A stretch of DNA of 34,916 nucleotides, from contig JAFZSO010000024.1 in the NCBI GenBank assembly GCA_017619355.1, positions 1-34,916 on the forward strand, written 5' to 3'. Below, piece by piece: positions 1 to 7,757 of this stretch. Within the stretch, counting starts at the first letter, position 1. Each line of letters opens with the position of its first letter. The position numbers were made by a program, and so were the translations under genes. The notes under the pieces are model-generated. The model saw only the letters and a list, made by a program, of their open reading frames with translations, did not search any database and was not told the origin of the DNA. The DNA comes from Muribaculaceae bacterium. Its GTDB lineage: Bacteria; Bacteroidota; Bacteroidia; Bacteroidales; Muribaculaceae.

Positions 1-5
1 CGACC

Positions 6-41
6 TAAAATGGGTGGGGCATTGAACCCCACACCATTTTA
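6..41. terminator. Hairpin, possible bidirectional terminator
   Basis: The arms at 6-19 and 27-41 are complementary over 14 bp with a single bulged base and a 7-nt loop. The stem starts with TAAAA and ends with TTTTA, so it has an A/T-rich foot on both sides. It could end a transcript entering from the left edge of the window. The T-run is short, so its role as a terminator is inference. Confidence 0.4.
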
Positions 42-141
42 TGCAAACAACAAGGACTCGGGACCTATTACCCGTAATCTTTTTTTGAATTAACATATTA
101 TTAACTTTTCCCGAGTCAACTTTTTTCAGGACGATACAATA

Positions 142-188
142 ATATTGTCATCAATAGTCATTAATTGTCTGATTCAAAATCCCCTCGC
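142..188. repeat. 47-bp direct repeat, copy 1
   Basis: This copy begins ATATTGTCATCAATAGTCAT and ends GATTCAAAATCCCCTCGC. It matches the copy at 331-377 at 45 of 47 positions. It is built from shorter ATTGTCAT and AATTGTCTGATT blocks, and a diverged relative lies at 25698-25755. Confidence 0.85.
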
Positions 189-199
189 CGTCATTGAAA

Positions 200-268
200 A
201 TCCCGCGCACCGCGCGGCTTTTCGACGAGCTCCGCTCGCCGCTTTTTGAATTAATTCCCCCGTCGTCA
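200..268. repeat. GC-hairpin dispersed element, copy 1
   Basis: The order of parts is a CCGCGC/GCGCGG hairpin, then CTTTTCGAC, a short variable segment, CTTTTTGAATTA and CCCCCGTCGTCA. A second element with the same order is at 32726-32800. The hairpin loops and stem lengths differ between the copies while pairing is kept. Confidence 0.6.
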
Positions 269-330
269 AAAATAAAAAGATTTGTTCGATTTCTCGCGAA
301 GCGACTCCACAATAATTGTCATCAATAAAA

Positions 331-377
331 ATATTGTCATCAATAGTCATCCATTGTCTGATTCAAAATCCCCTCGC
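331..377. repeat. 47-bp direct repeat, copy 2
   Basis: Near-identical to the copy at 142-188; the difference is TTAATTG against CCATTG-type bases in the middle. It is preceded by a further partial ATTGTCATCAAT unit at 314-326. Confidence 0.85.
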
Positions 378-446
378 AACCACAATAATACAGGTTAAAT
401 AACTGTTAAAAGCGCACTCTCGTGCCTATATGTGAATTATTTGGGC

Positions 447-454
447 TAAATTTG
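447..454 (+). promoter_or_regulatory. Bacteroidota -7 box for thyA-folA
   Basis: TAAATTTG fits the Bacteroidota -7 consensus TAnnTTTG and lies 30 bp before the thyA start codon. No clear TTTG -33 box lies 19-21 bp upstream, so only the -7 half is supported. Confidence 0.55.
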
Positions 455-483
455 TAAGACAAACAGCAAATCAACTTCTGACT

Positions 484-1278
484 ATGAAACAATATCTCGA
501 CTTGCTCCGCCATGTCATGGAGCATGGCACCATTAAGTCTGACCGCACGGGCACTGGCACCAAGAGCGTCTTCGGTTATCAGTTGCGATGCAACCTGGCC
601 GACGGTTTCCCGTTGCTCACCACCAAAAAGGTTCATTTAAAGTCGATTATCTACGAACTGCTATGGTTCCTTCAGGGCGATACCAATGTGAAGTACCTGC
701 AGGAGCATGGGGTGAGCATTTGGGACGAGTGGGCCGACGAGAATGGCGACTTGGGCCCCGTCTATGGCCATCAGTGGCGTTCCTGGCCCGATGGCAAGGG
801 TGGCACCATCGACCAGATTGCGCAGGTGGTGGATTTGCTGAAGCATAACCCCGACTCGCGCCGCATCATGGTGAGCGCCTGGAATGTGGCCGATGTGCCC
901 AGCATGAAGCTGCCTCCGTGCCATTCTCTCTTCCAGTTCTATGTGGCTGAGGGTAAGCTGAGTCTGCAACTCTACCAGCGCAGTGCCGACCTGTTTCTGG
1001 GGGTGCCGTTCAACATAGCTTCCTACTCGTTGTTGCTCATGATGATGGCGCAGGTCACGGGACTTGAACCAGGCGAGTTCATTCACACTTTTGGCGATGC
1101 CCACATCTATCTGAATCACTTTGATCAGGTGAATTTGCAGTTGAGCCGCACGCCGCGACAGTTGCCGCGCATGGTGCTGAATCCAGATGTGAAGAGCATT
1201 TTTGACTTCCAATATGAGGACTTCACGCTCGAGGGTTACGACCCCTATCCCCTCATCAAAGCGCCCGTTGCTGTTTGA
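484..1278 (+). CDS. thyA: Thymidylate synthase
   Basis: Cytosolic enzyme that methylates dUMP to dTMP, using 5,10-methylene-tetrahydrofolate as carbon donor and reductant and leaving dihydrofolate. The 264 residues equal the length of E. coli ThyA, and the key positions coincide: R21 in the DRTGTGT phosphate loop, R126-R127, the nucleophile C146 in [12 protein letters not shown]169 in [12 protein letters not shown] and N177. Nothing catalytic is missing. The ATG follows a -7 box by 30 bp. The dihydrofolate reductase that recycles its by-product follows on the same strand after 115 bp, the usual thyA-folA pairing. The gap contains a 9-bp-period repeat tract and a short CCCCCTGAAGGGG hairpin, so partial termination between the genes is possible. 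Confidence 0.98.
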   Translation: MKQYLDLLRHVMEHGTIKSDRTGTGTKSVFGYQLRCNLADGFPLLTTKKVHLKSIIYELLWFLQGDTNVKYLQEHGVSIWDEWADENGDLGPVYGHQWRSWPDGKGGTIDQIAQVVDLLKHNPDSRRIMVSAWNVADVPSMKLPPCHSLFQFYVAEGKLSLQLYQRSADLFLGVPFNIASYSLLLMMMAQVTGLEPGEFIHTFGDAHIYLNHFDQVNLQLSRTPRQLPRMVLNPDVKSIFDFQYEDFTLEGYDPYPLIKAPVAV

Positions 1279-1318
1279 GGGTTTAGGGTTGAGAGTCCTC
1301 CTCACCCCCTGAAGGGGT

Positions 1319-1363
1319 TTCTAGCCGTTCTAGATAGGCCAGATGGGCTAGAAAGGCTAGAAC
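1319..1363. repeat. Degenerate 9-bp-period tract, CTAG type (5 units)
   Basis: Five consecutive 9-mers read TTCTAGCCG, TTCTAGATA, GGCCAGATG, GGCTAGAAA and GGCTAGAAC. The first and last halves are also inverted (TTCTAGCC against GGCTAGAA), so the RNA can fold. The tract starts 41 bp after the thyA stop codon. The same 9-bp TTCTAGnnn unit recurs at 30958-31011. Confidence 0.75.
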
Positions 1364-1393
1364 ATCTAATAACTAATAACTTACAACTGACTC

Positions 1394-1903
1394 ATGAAAA
1401 AGAAAATATCGGCAATAGTAGTGGTCGCTGAGAATGGCGCGATTGGCAAGAATGGCTACCTGCTGTGTCACTTGCCTGCCGACCTCAAGCACTTCAAGGA
1501 CATTACCATGGGGCACTCCATTGTGATGGGCCGCAAGACGTTCGAGTCGTTCCCCAAAGGGCCGCTGCCGGGCCGCCAGAACATCGTGGTGACACGCAAC
1601 CGCAAGTATCGCCCCGAGGGGGTGACGGTGGCGCACACCATCGATGCGGCACTCCGTAAGGCAGAGCTGCCAGGTGAGGTGTTCATAATTGGCGGTGCCC
1701 AACTCTATGCTGCCACCATCGATCGCGTCAGCACGCTCTATCTCACACGCCTGCACGCCACCTTCGACGATGCCGATGCCTTTTTTCCCGACATCGACCC
1801 CGAGCAATGGCGCGTGGTGAGCGAGGAGGCGCACGAACCCGACGAGCGCAACCGCTATGCCTACACTTTCGTCACGCTTGAGCGTGTCGAAGGGGATAAA
1901 TAA
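1394..1903 (+). CDS. folA: Dihydrofolate reductase
   Basis: Reduces dihydrofolate to tetrahydrofolate with NADPH, closing the cycle opened by ThyA upstream. It has 169 residues, near the usual 160-170. Recognisable parts are the N-terminal strand ISAIVVVAENGAIG, the catalytic acid D30 in HLPADLKHFK, the NADPH-binding MGRKTFESFPKGPLPGR, the second nucleotide segment VFIIGGAQLY (around 95-104) and the C-terminal FVTLERV strand. The residue aligned with W22 of E. coli DHFR is Cys (C25 in LLCHLP). I recall other Bacteroidota enzymes also varying here, so this may be lineage-typical. The start gives the usual family N-terminus. It ends 22 bp before the convergent nhaD stop codon, with no obvious terminator between. 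Confidence 0.95.
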   Translation: MKKKISAIVVVAENGAIGKNGYLLCHLPADLKHFKDITMGHSIVMGRKTFESFPKGPLPGRQNIVVTRNRKYRPEGVTVAHTIDAALRKAELPGEVFIIGGAQLYAATIDRVSTLYLTRLHATFDDADAFFPDIDPEQWRVVSEEAHEPDERNRYAYTFVTLERVEGDK

Positions 1904-1925
1904 AGAATAATGAGAAAAGGGGTGA

Positions 1926-3260
1926 TTAGCGCAGTAGGGTGTTGATACCCAGGTAGCAGAAGATGCCTGCGATATAGCCCACAAAGGCTATCCATGTGAC
2001 TTTTTTCAGATACCAACCAAAGGTGATGCGTTCCAGACCCATCACTACCACGCCTGCGGCCGAACCGATGATGAGTATGCTGCCACCCACGCCAGCGCAG
2101 TAGGCCAGCAGTTGCCAGAAGATGCCGTCCACAGCGAAGTCGCCCATCGGGGCAATCTCATACATACCCATACAGCCAGCCACCAGCGGCACATTATCCA
2201 CAATACTCGAAATCACACCAATGGAGCCGGTCACCAGGTAGTGGTTGCCGTGGCTCACATCGTTGAGCCACTGTCCTGTGACGGTGAGCACCCCAATCTC
2301 CTGCAAGCAGCTCACTGCCATGAGGATGCCCAGGAAGAAGAGGATAGTGGCCATGTCGATGCGCGAGAGCACACGGGTAACACGCTTCTTGAATTTCTTT
2401 TTCTCGTTTTTGCGACGGCCGTAGAAGAACTCGGTCACGAGCCACAACAGACCCAGCACCAGCAAGATGCCCATGAACGGCGGCAGCCCGGTGATGCCCT
2501 TGAAAATGGGCACGAATATGAGGCCGCCCACACCCATGAAGAACACCGTCCTGCGCTCATGCTTGCTCAGTTCCTGCTCCTCGGCATCGGAGTCGTTTTC
2601 CGGCATCTCCAGTTTGCCCTTGAGCGAGTATTGCAGGATGAAGGTGGGTATCACCATCGACACCAGCGACGGGATGAAAATCTCGGTAATCACGCCGGTC
2701 GAGGTCACGGTGCCCACATTCCACAGCATGATGGTGGTCACATCGCCACTGGGCGAGAAGGCACCACCCGAGTTGGCGGCAATCACTACCATACCGGCGT
2801 AGATGAGTCGGTCGGTGCGTTCGGCCACTAGTTTGTGCAGCACCATGATCATCACGATGCTTGTTGTGAGATTGTCGAGTATGGCACTCAGGAAGAATGT
2901 CATGAACACGATGCGCCACAGCAGTTTGCGCTTGCTTGTAGTGCGCAGCGAGGTGCGCACAAAGTCAAAGCCGCCATTCTGGTCCACCAGTTCCACAATG
3001 GTCATTGCGCCCATCAGGAAGAACAGCGTTGAAGCTGTCTCACCCAAGTGATCCTCGATGATTTCAGTCGCTTTTCTGATGATGTCTTCGCCTTGTTCAA
3101 GAATCAAGTAGGCGTTCGGGTCAATCATGAACAGTGTCCAGCATCCTATGAACATGAGCAGCGCAATGGCGGCTTTGTTCACCTTGATCACGCTCTCCAT
3201 GGCTATGCACGCATAGCCCAGAATGAACACGATTACTATGACAAGTGTCAGCGTCGACAT
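1926..3260 (-). CDS. nhaD: NhaD-family sodium/proton antiporter
   Basis: Inner-membrane exchanger expected to expel Na+ (or Li+) for H+, belonging to the ion-transporter superfamily. The 444 residues form about a dozen hydrophobic segments. Hallmarks of NhaD are two inverted-topology re-entrant motifs, each with an Asp-Asn pair: SAILDNLTTS (D129-N130) and SSIVDNVPLV (D355-N356). The segment NSGGAFSPSGDVTTIMLW (163-180) is also typical. A charged cytoplasmic linker (about 213-240 and 281-300) separates the two halves. It stands alone on the minus strand, convergent with folA, with its own -7 box upstream. The TM-start MSTLTLVIVIVFILGYA is a plausible natural N-terminus. Transported ion and direction are inferred from the family. 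Confidence 0.92.
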   Translation of the reverse strand: MSTLTLVIVIVFILGYACIAMESVIKVNKAAIALLMFIGCWTLFMIDPNAYLILEQGEDIIRKATEIIEDHLGETASTLFFLMGAMTIVELVDQNGGFDFVRTSLRTTSKRKLLWRIVFMTFFLSAILDNLTTSIVMIMVLHKLVAERTDRLIYAGMVVIAANSGGAFSPSGDVTTIMLWNVGTVTSTGVITEIFIPSLVSMVIPTFILQYSLKGKLEMPENDSDAEEQELSKHERRTVFFMGVGGLIFVPIFKGITGLPPFMGILLVLGLLWLVTEFFYGRRKNEKKKFKKRVTRVLSRIDMATILFFLGILMAVSCLQEIGVLTVTGQWLNDVSHGNHYLVTGSIGVISSIVDNVPLVAGCMGMYEIAPMGDFAVDGIFWQLLAYCAGVGGSILIIGSAAGVVVMGLERITFGWYLKKVTWIAFVGYIAGIFCYLGINTLLR

Positions 3261-3317
3261 GGTTTTATATCATGAAACTTGATGTGCTTGCGTCAGCAAA
3301 TTATTGAAATGTGCCTG

Positions 3318-3325
3318 CAAATTTA
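3318..3325 (-). promoter_or_regulatory. -7 box for nhaD
   Basis: Read on the minus strand this is TAAATTTG (TAnnTTTG consensus), 57 bp before the nhaD start codon. No convincing TTTG at the -33 spacing. Confidence 0.5.
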
Positions 3326-3414
3326 TCACATTATAATGGATTATGAAAACTTTAGCGCAGGAAATTAAAGAAAAATTTCAGTAAATTTCTTTTCCCTCGC
3401 CCCCTTCTTCAACT

Positions 3415-3450
3415 CCGAGGTCTCTGAGAACTCTGAGTTCTCCGAAACCC
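3415..3450. repeat. Degenerate 9-bp-period tract, CTGAGnnCT type (about 4 units)
   Basis: Successive 9-mers are CCGAGGTCT, CTGAGAACT, CTGAGTTCT and CCGAAACCC. The tract lies just beyond the secDF terminator on the secDF downstream side. The same unit type is found at 15580-15624. Confidence 0.7.
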
Positions 3451-3458
3451 GCTGATGC

Positions 3459-3497
3459 AAAAAAGCAATCGACCCTCAGAGATTGAGGGCCGATTGC
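3459..3497 (-). terminator. Rho-independent terminator of secDF
   Basis: On the minus strand a 14-bp stem (one G-U pair, 7- to 8-nt class loop) at 3465-3497 is followed directly by six Ts (3464-3459). It begins 49 bp after the secDF stop codon, the expected place. Confidence 0.85.
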
Positions 3498-3545
3498 GGC
3501 ATATATGTATTCTCGTTTTATTATTAATTCGAAACGGGAATGGGT

Positions 3546-6500
3546 TTACTTCTTGGCACGGTTCGACAGTGCATGAGCGGTGGGTGCTGCGATGAAGAGC
3601 GAAGCACAGGTACCGATGATGACACCGAGAATCATGGCGAAGATGAAGCTGCGGATTGACTCACCACCCAGGATGAAGATGACGAACAGCACGAGCAAGG
3701 TACTGATTGAGGTCATCATGGTACGGCTCAACGTGCTGTTCAAAGCGCGGTTGAACACTTCCTTCGATTCCATCTTGGGATAGAGTTTCTTGTATTCACG
3801 CACACGGTCAAACACCACCACGGTATCGTTCACCTGATAACCAATCACGGTGAGGATTGCGGCGATAAACGTCTGGTCGATCTCCATTGAGAATGGGAAC
3901 AGGCCGTGCAGCGTGTAGAAGCCAATCACCACCAGTGCAGTGAATGCCACAGCTGCGAGAGCGCCGATAGAGAATGCCACGTTGCGGAAACGGAGCAGGA
4001 TGTAGAGTGCCATAGCAAGCAGTGACCAGAATACGGCCCAGATAGCCTCAGTCTTCATGTCAGATGCAATGCTCGGGCCCACAACCTCGGTCTGCTGGAT
4101 ACCGATTTCTTCATTGCTCAAGCTGAAGTCTTCAAGGCTCATGCCTTTGAGTTCACTCTTCAGACCCTCATAGAGTTTCTTGGAGATTTCCTCGTCGAGA
4201 GCTGCGTCGTTGCTGTCGATCTTGTAGTTGGTAGAGATGCGCACCTTGGTGTCGTTGTCGATGGTGATAACCGATACATTGGCACCCGGGAACAGAGGAA
4301 TCAGGTTCTGTTCGAGTTGCTCAGTGCTCACGGGGTGAGAGAATTGTACCACATAGTTGCGGCCACCCGAGAAGTCGATACCCTGGCTCAAGCCACGGCC
4401 GGGAATGAAGAACATGGCCACGATAACTGCGATGATAACAGCCACTGCAGTGTAAGCGGCTTTGCGCTTGCCAATGAAGTCGAACTTGGTGTTCTGCATC
4501 CAGTTCTTGGCCCAAGGAGTGGTGAAAGTGGTAGATCCGTAACCGAAGCGGTTCTTGTTGATCCAATGCTCAAGAATGAGGCGGGTTACAAACACTGCGG
4601 TGAAGAACGAGCAGCAGATACCGATGATGAGGGTAACAGCAAAACCACGGATGGGACCTGAACCCAGATAGGCCAGGATGGCACCAGTGATGATGGTGGT
4701 GAGGTTACCGTCGAAGATAGCCGAGAAGGCGTTCTTGTAACCATCAGAAACGGCAGCCTTGAGGCCCTTGCCTGCACGCATTTCTTCCTTGATGCGCTCG
4801 AAGATAAGCACATTGGCGTCCACTGCCATACCCAGCGACAGCACGATACCGGCAATACCGGGCAGGGTGAGCACGCTCTGGAACGAGGCAAGAATACCCA
4901 TGGTGAAGAACAGGTTCAGCACCAAACCGATGTTAGCAATCATACCAGCCTTGATGCCGTAGACGAGAACCATCATGAGCATAAGCAGGATGAGAGCTAC
5001 AACGAACGAGATTAAACCCTTGTTGATCGATTCCTGACTCAGCGAAGGACCAATCACACTTTCACTGGCCACATCAACCTTGGCAACCATCTTACCAGAC
5101 TGGAGCACGTTAGCAAGGTCGTTTGCCTCTTCAACGCTGAAGTTACCGGTAATTTGCGAGCGGCCACCGTCGATCTTGGTGTTCACATTAGGATAAGAGT
5201 AAACCTGATCATCGAGCACGATAGCGATGGCGCGGTTGATGTTGTCGCCAGTGAGCTTAGACCACTGCTGTGCGCCTTCGTCGTTCATTTCCATGGTCAC
5301 AATCTGACCCTGCATGTTGTCGAACTCGCCCTGAGCCTTGGTCACCACATCACCAGTCATGGCGGGGGTGCCGTCGGGACGCTTCTTTAAAGCCACGAGG
5401 TTAAACAGACCGGTCTTCTCGTCCTGAGGCTTCACGGTCCAGCACAGTTTCATGTCGGGACGCAGCAGATTGCCATATTGCTTGATGAGCTGGTTCACGC
5501 GGGCAGTGTCGCTGGCGGCGGCACGACCCAGCACGCAGCTGTTGGTCATCTCGCTCAACCACTGGGGAGTGATGTTCAGCATCTGGGCCAGTGTGCGAGG
5601 ACCTTTCTTGGCGGGCTCAGCTTTCTTGGCAGCATCGGCAGGCTTGGCTGCAGCCTTGGTTGCAGTGTCAGCTTTGGCATCGGTTGCCTTGTCAGCCTCA
5701 GCTTTGTCGGCGGGAGCAGCCTCTTCTGTTGCTTCCTCTTCAGCGGGCTCTTCAACTGCGGCACCTGAAGCGGCGGCGAGCAGGTTGTTGATGTCTTCGC
5801 TGATTTCGTTGAGCTTGTAGGTCTCGTAGAATTCGAGGTTGGCGGTACCTTGGAGCAGTTTCTTCACACGCTCGGGTTCCTTGATACCGGGGAGTTCAAG
5901 CAGGATGCGACCGGTGCTCTGCAGCTTCTGGATGTTAGGAGCTACCACACCAAAGCGGTCGATACGCGTGCGCAGTACCTTATAAGAATTGTCAACCATG
6001 TTGTCCACTTCCTTGGAGAGGATGTTCTTCACCTGTTCGTCAGTAGCACCTGGGGTGTCGCGAACGGCGGGAACCTCACGGAAGATTTGAGCCAGATTGC
6101 GTCCGCCCAGCTTCTTGTACTGTTCGCAGAACGATGCCACATAGTCGTCTTGTGCGGCACGGTCCTTCTCCACATTGGCGATGGCCTGGTTGAAAGTTTT
6201 GTCGTTACTGTTGTTAGCGAGTGCGCGCAGAATGTCGGGCACCGAGATCTGCAGGGTCACGTTCATACCGCCCTTCAAGTCAAGACCGAGTCCTAACTGT
6301 TTTTCACGCACTTCCTGGAAAGTGTAGTATCCAAGATACACTTTCTCTTTCGCGATAGAGTCCATAAAACCATTGTAGGTAGCCTTGTAGATGCTGTCGC
6401 TCATATCGGGAGTCTTGATCTTCGCAACGGCGAGCGCCTTGTCCTGTGCCTTGTTTTCGATGCGGTTGGCCACAAACGAGAACGAGAGATAGAAGGCGCA

Positions 6501-6551
6501 AACAAGGATAAGTGCAATGGTTATTACCTTAATAAAACCTTTAGTTTGCAT
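3546..6551 (-). CDS. secDF: Fused protein-export membrane protein SecDF
   Basis: Proton-driven accessory of the SecYEG translocon that pulls secreted proteins into the periplasm. SecD and SecF are fused in one 1001-residue chain, as is common in Bacteroidota. The SecD half has TM1 (about 8-28), the LGLGLDLKGGMNVTLQI motif (about 88-104), the periplasmic P1 region and a TM block from about 510 with GMAVDANVLIFERIKEE (about 574-590). The SecF half starts near 690 and shows GIDFSGGRNYVVQF and VNDTVVVFDRVREYKK (about 903). A Lys/Glu/Ala-rich low-complexity insert (about 258-320) interrupts P1. The gene has its own promoter-like region and terminator, so it is probably monocistronic. The ATG start gives a proper first TM helix. 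Confidence 0.96.
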   Translation of the reverse strand: MQTKGFIKVITIALILVCAFYLSFSFVANRIENKAQDKALAVAKIKTPDMSDSIYKATYNGFMDSIAKEKVYLGYYTFQEVREKQLGLGLDLKGGMNVTLQISVPDILRALANNSNDKTFNQAIANVEKDRAAQDDYVASFCEQYKKLGGRNLAQIFREVPAVRDTPGATDEQVKNILSKEVDNMVDNSYKVLRTRIDRFGVVAPNIQKLQSTGRILLELPGIKEPERVKKLLQGTANLEFYETYKLNEISEDINNLLAAASGAAVEEPAEEEATEEAAPADKAEADKATDAKADTATKAAAKPADAAKKAEPAKKGPRTLAQMLNITPQWLSEMTNSCVLGRAAASDTARVNQLIKQYGNLLRPDMKLCWTVKPQDEKTGLFNLVALKKRPDGTPAMTGDVVTKAQGEFDNMQGQIVTMEMNDEGAQQWSKLTGDNINRAIAIVLDDQVYSYPNVNTKIDGGRSQITGNFSVEEANDLANVLQSGKMVAKVDVASESVIGPSLSQESINKGLISFVVALILLMLMMVLVYGIKAGMIANIGLVLNLFFTMGILASFQSVLTLPGIAGIVLSLGMAVDANVLIFERIKEEMRAGKGLKAAVSDGYKNAFSAIFDGNLTTIITGAILAYLGSGPIRGFAVTLIIGICCSFFTAVFVTRLILEHWINKNRFGYGSTTFTTPWAKNWMQNTKFDFIGKRKAAYTAVAVIIAVIVAMFFIPGRGLSQGIDFSGGRNYVVQFSHPVSTEQLEQNLIPLFPGANVSVITIDNDTKVRISTNYKIDSNDAALDEEISKKLYEGLKSELKGMSLEDFSLSNEEIGIQQTEVVGPSIASDMKTEAIWAVFWSLLAMALYILLRFRNVAFSIGALAAVAFTALVVIGFYTLHGLFPFSMEIDQTFIAAILTVIGYQVNDTVVVFDRVREYKKLYPKMESKEVFNRALNSTLSRTMMTSISTLLVLFVIFILGGESIRSFIFAMILGVIIGTCASLFIAAPTAHALSNRAKK

Positions 6552-6597
6552 GTGTTAAATTGTTTATAATTTTTGTATGTTTTAGTTCAAAGTCATT

Positions 6598-6633
6598 CAC
6601 CCCAATTCGGTCGGGTCAGGACCGATTCGGGTG
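6598..6633 (-). promoter_or_regulatory. Hairpin in the secDF leader
   Basis: Inner 6-bp stem (TCGGTC/GACCGA) and outer 5-bp stem (CACCC/GGGTG) are separated by a 3-4-nt internal loop. It lies between the presumed transcription start and the secDF start codon, so it would be in the 5' untranslated RNA. A regulatory role is inference. Confidence 0.4.
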
Positions 6634-6643
6634 AAACAGCCTG

Positions 6644-6651
6644 CAAATTTA
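6644..6651 (-). promoter_or_regulatory. -7 box for secDF
   Basis: Minus-strand TAAATTTG, about 92 bp before the secDF start codon. It implies a leader of roughly 85 nt containing the hairpin at 6598-6633. Confidence 0.5.
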
Positions 6652-6784
6652 CGATAAATTATTCAAGTAAAAAAATATTTGTTTGCAGTTTTTGTAAAAC
6701 ACAGCCCGAAAAACACCTTAAAAGAGCCATTTTTAAGCAAATACAGCATTTTGTCGGCATGCTTGGCACATTTTATTCGTGATT

Positions 6785-6816
6785 TTTGCCAGAAGTTGAA
6801 AAAAGGCTTATCTTTG
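6785..6816 (+). promoter_or_regulatory. Full Bacteroidota promoter for the SDR gene
   Basis: TTTG at 6785-6788, a spacer of exactly 20 bp and TATCTTTG at 6809-6816. This matches the -33/-7 consensus in both boxes. It places the start of transcription near 6823 and therefore selects the ATG at 6838. Confidence 0.8.
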
Positions 6817-6837
6817 GGTGAGAAAACTGCGATTAAC

Positions 6838-7596
6838 ATGGAAAAAAATGAAAATAGTCGCCGTGCGGTGGTGATGGGTGCGACTTCGGGCATCGGGCTC
6901 GAGGTGGTGCGCGAGTTGTGCCGCAAGGGATGGCAGGTGGGCATAGCAGGCCGCCGTGAACAGGAACTGAAACGCATCCAGACTGAGACGGGTGGGGTGG
7001 TGGCTTGGGCGCGCATCGACATCACCGATGCCGACGCTCCCGCCCGGTTGTTGCAACTGATAGCGCAGATGGGTGGCATCGAGCTTTACTTTCACAGTTC
7101 GGGCATCGGTTACCAGAATCCTGCCCTCGATGCCGATAAGGAACTGCGCACCGTGGAGACTAATGCACTGGGATTCACTCGCATGGTCAATGCGGTTTTC
7201 ACTCACTTTGCCCAGGGTGACCAACCCGCACACATCGCCGTGATCAGCAGCATTGCGCGCACCAAGGGACTTGGGGCGGCACCGGCCTACTCGGCCACCA
7301 AGCGCTATGTGAGCCACTATATGGAATGCCTGCAACAATTGCGCACCATCAGGCACTTGCATAACATTCGTCTGCACGACATTCGTCCCGGCTTTGTGCG
7401 CACCCCGCTCATTGCCGACGGCAACCATTACCCCATGCAACTCGATGCCACCCGTGTGGCACGCAGCATTGTGCGAGGCATTGAGCGCAACCGCTCGGTC
7501 ATCACCATCGACTGGCGCTACCGGCTGCTGGTCGCAGGCTGGCGACTCATCCCCCGCTGGCTATGGGTGCGTCTGCCCATCTCCACCGCCAAATAA
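6838..7596 (+). CDS. Short-chain dehydrogenase/reductase (SDR), classical type
   Basis: Probable NAD(P)(H)-dependent oxidoreductase of 252 residues; substrate unknown. It has the Rossmann motif GATSGIG near residues 14-20, the GRRE segment suggesting NADP preference, the structural HSSGIG segment in place of NNAG, a catalytic Ser in VISSIA and the active-site YSATK. The frame is open upstream to 6679, but a complete promoter at 6785-6816 ends just before the ATG at 6838, so the longer start is not used. A second, active-site-altered SDR lies at 12460. The gene is probably monocistronic and is followed after 6 bp by the inverted-repeat array. Confidence 0.88.
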   Translation: MEKNENSRRAVVMGATSGIGLEVVRELCRKGWQVGIAGRREQELKRIQTETGGVVAWARIDITDADAPARLLQLIAQMGGIELYFHSSGIGYQNPALDADKELRTVETNALGFTRMVNAVFTHFAQGDQPAHIAVISSIARTKGLGAAPAYSATKRYVSHYMECLQQLRTIRHLHNIRLHDIRPGFVRTPLIADGNHYPMQLDATRVARSIVRGIERNRSVITIDWRYRLLVAGWRLIPRWLWVRLPISTAK

Positions 7597-7602
7597 TCCT
7601 GA

Positions 7603-7746
7603 TTTTGGCGCAATCTCCCTCAAAAACCAAGATTGCGCTAAAAATCGCGTTAATTCTGGCGCAATCTCCAAAAAAAATCAAGATTGCGCTAAAAATCTAC
7701 CACTTTTTTGGCGCAATCTCATTTTTTTATTAACTTTACGCCAAAA
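7603..7746. repeat. Tandem array of inverted-repeat units (51-52 bp period)
   Basis: GGCGCAATCT occurs at 7607-7616, 7658-7667 and 7710-7719, a period of 51 and then 52 bp. The first two are each followed by the inverted arm AGATTGCGCT (7630-7639 and 7681-7690), giving two hairpins with 9-bp stems and A-rich loops. The third unit lacks that arm; instead TTTTGGCG (7706-7713) pairs with CGCCAAAA (7739-7746) across the promoter of the next gene. The array fills the whole gap between the SDR gene and the ATPase gene. Confidence 0.9.
7707..7738 (+). promoter_or_regulatory. Promoter of the ATPase gene, embedded in the third repeat unit
   Basis: TTTG at 7707-7710, a 20-bp spacer and TAACTTTA at 7731-7738 (one mismatch to TAnnTTTG). 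The -33 box is part of the repeat core, and both boxes lie inside the perfect 8-bp inverted pair 7706-7713/7739-7746. The implied leader is only about 13 nt. Overlap with an operator-like palindrome suggests repression by a repeat-binding protein (inference). Confidence 0.65.
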
Positions 7747-7757
7747 TTAAGACGATT

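Larger units (their letters stand above)
1..446. other. Gene-free, repeat-rich intergenic stretch upstream of thyA
   Basis: No credible coding frame is present. The stretch holds the hairpin at 6-41, an 8-bp inverted pair GACTCGGG/CCCGAGTC (55-62 and 110-117) around a T-rich segment, two copies of a 47-bp direct repeat (142-188 and 331-377) and a GC-hairpin element (200-268). A third partial ATTGTCATCAAT unit lies at 314-326. Related repeats recur near 25.7 kb and 32.7 kb, so this is accumulated dispersed-repeat DNA rather than a decayed gene. Confidence 0.6.

Noticed and set aside
406-636. Small minus-strand frame overlapping the thyA start
   Set aside because: It is antisense to thyA and to its promoter, with no protein features.
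6679-6837. Longer N-terminus for the first SDR protein
   Set aside because: A full-consensus promoter lies at 6785-6816, inside that extension.
7603-7746. CRISPR array
   Set aside because: Only 2.5 units, each unit is itself an inverted repeat, there are no unique spacers of constant length and no cas genes.
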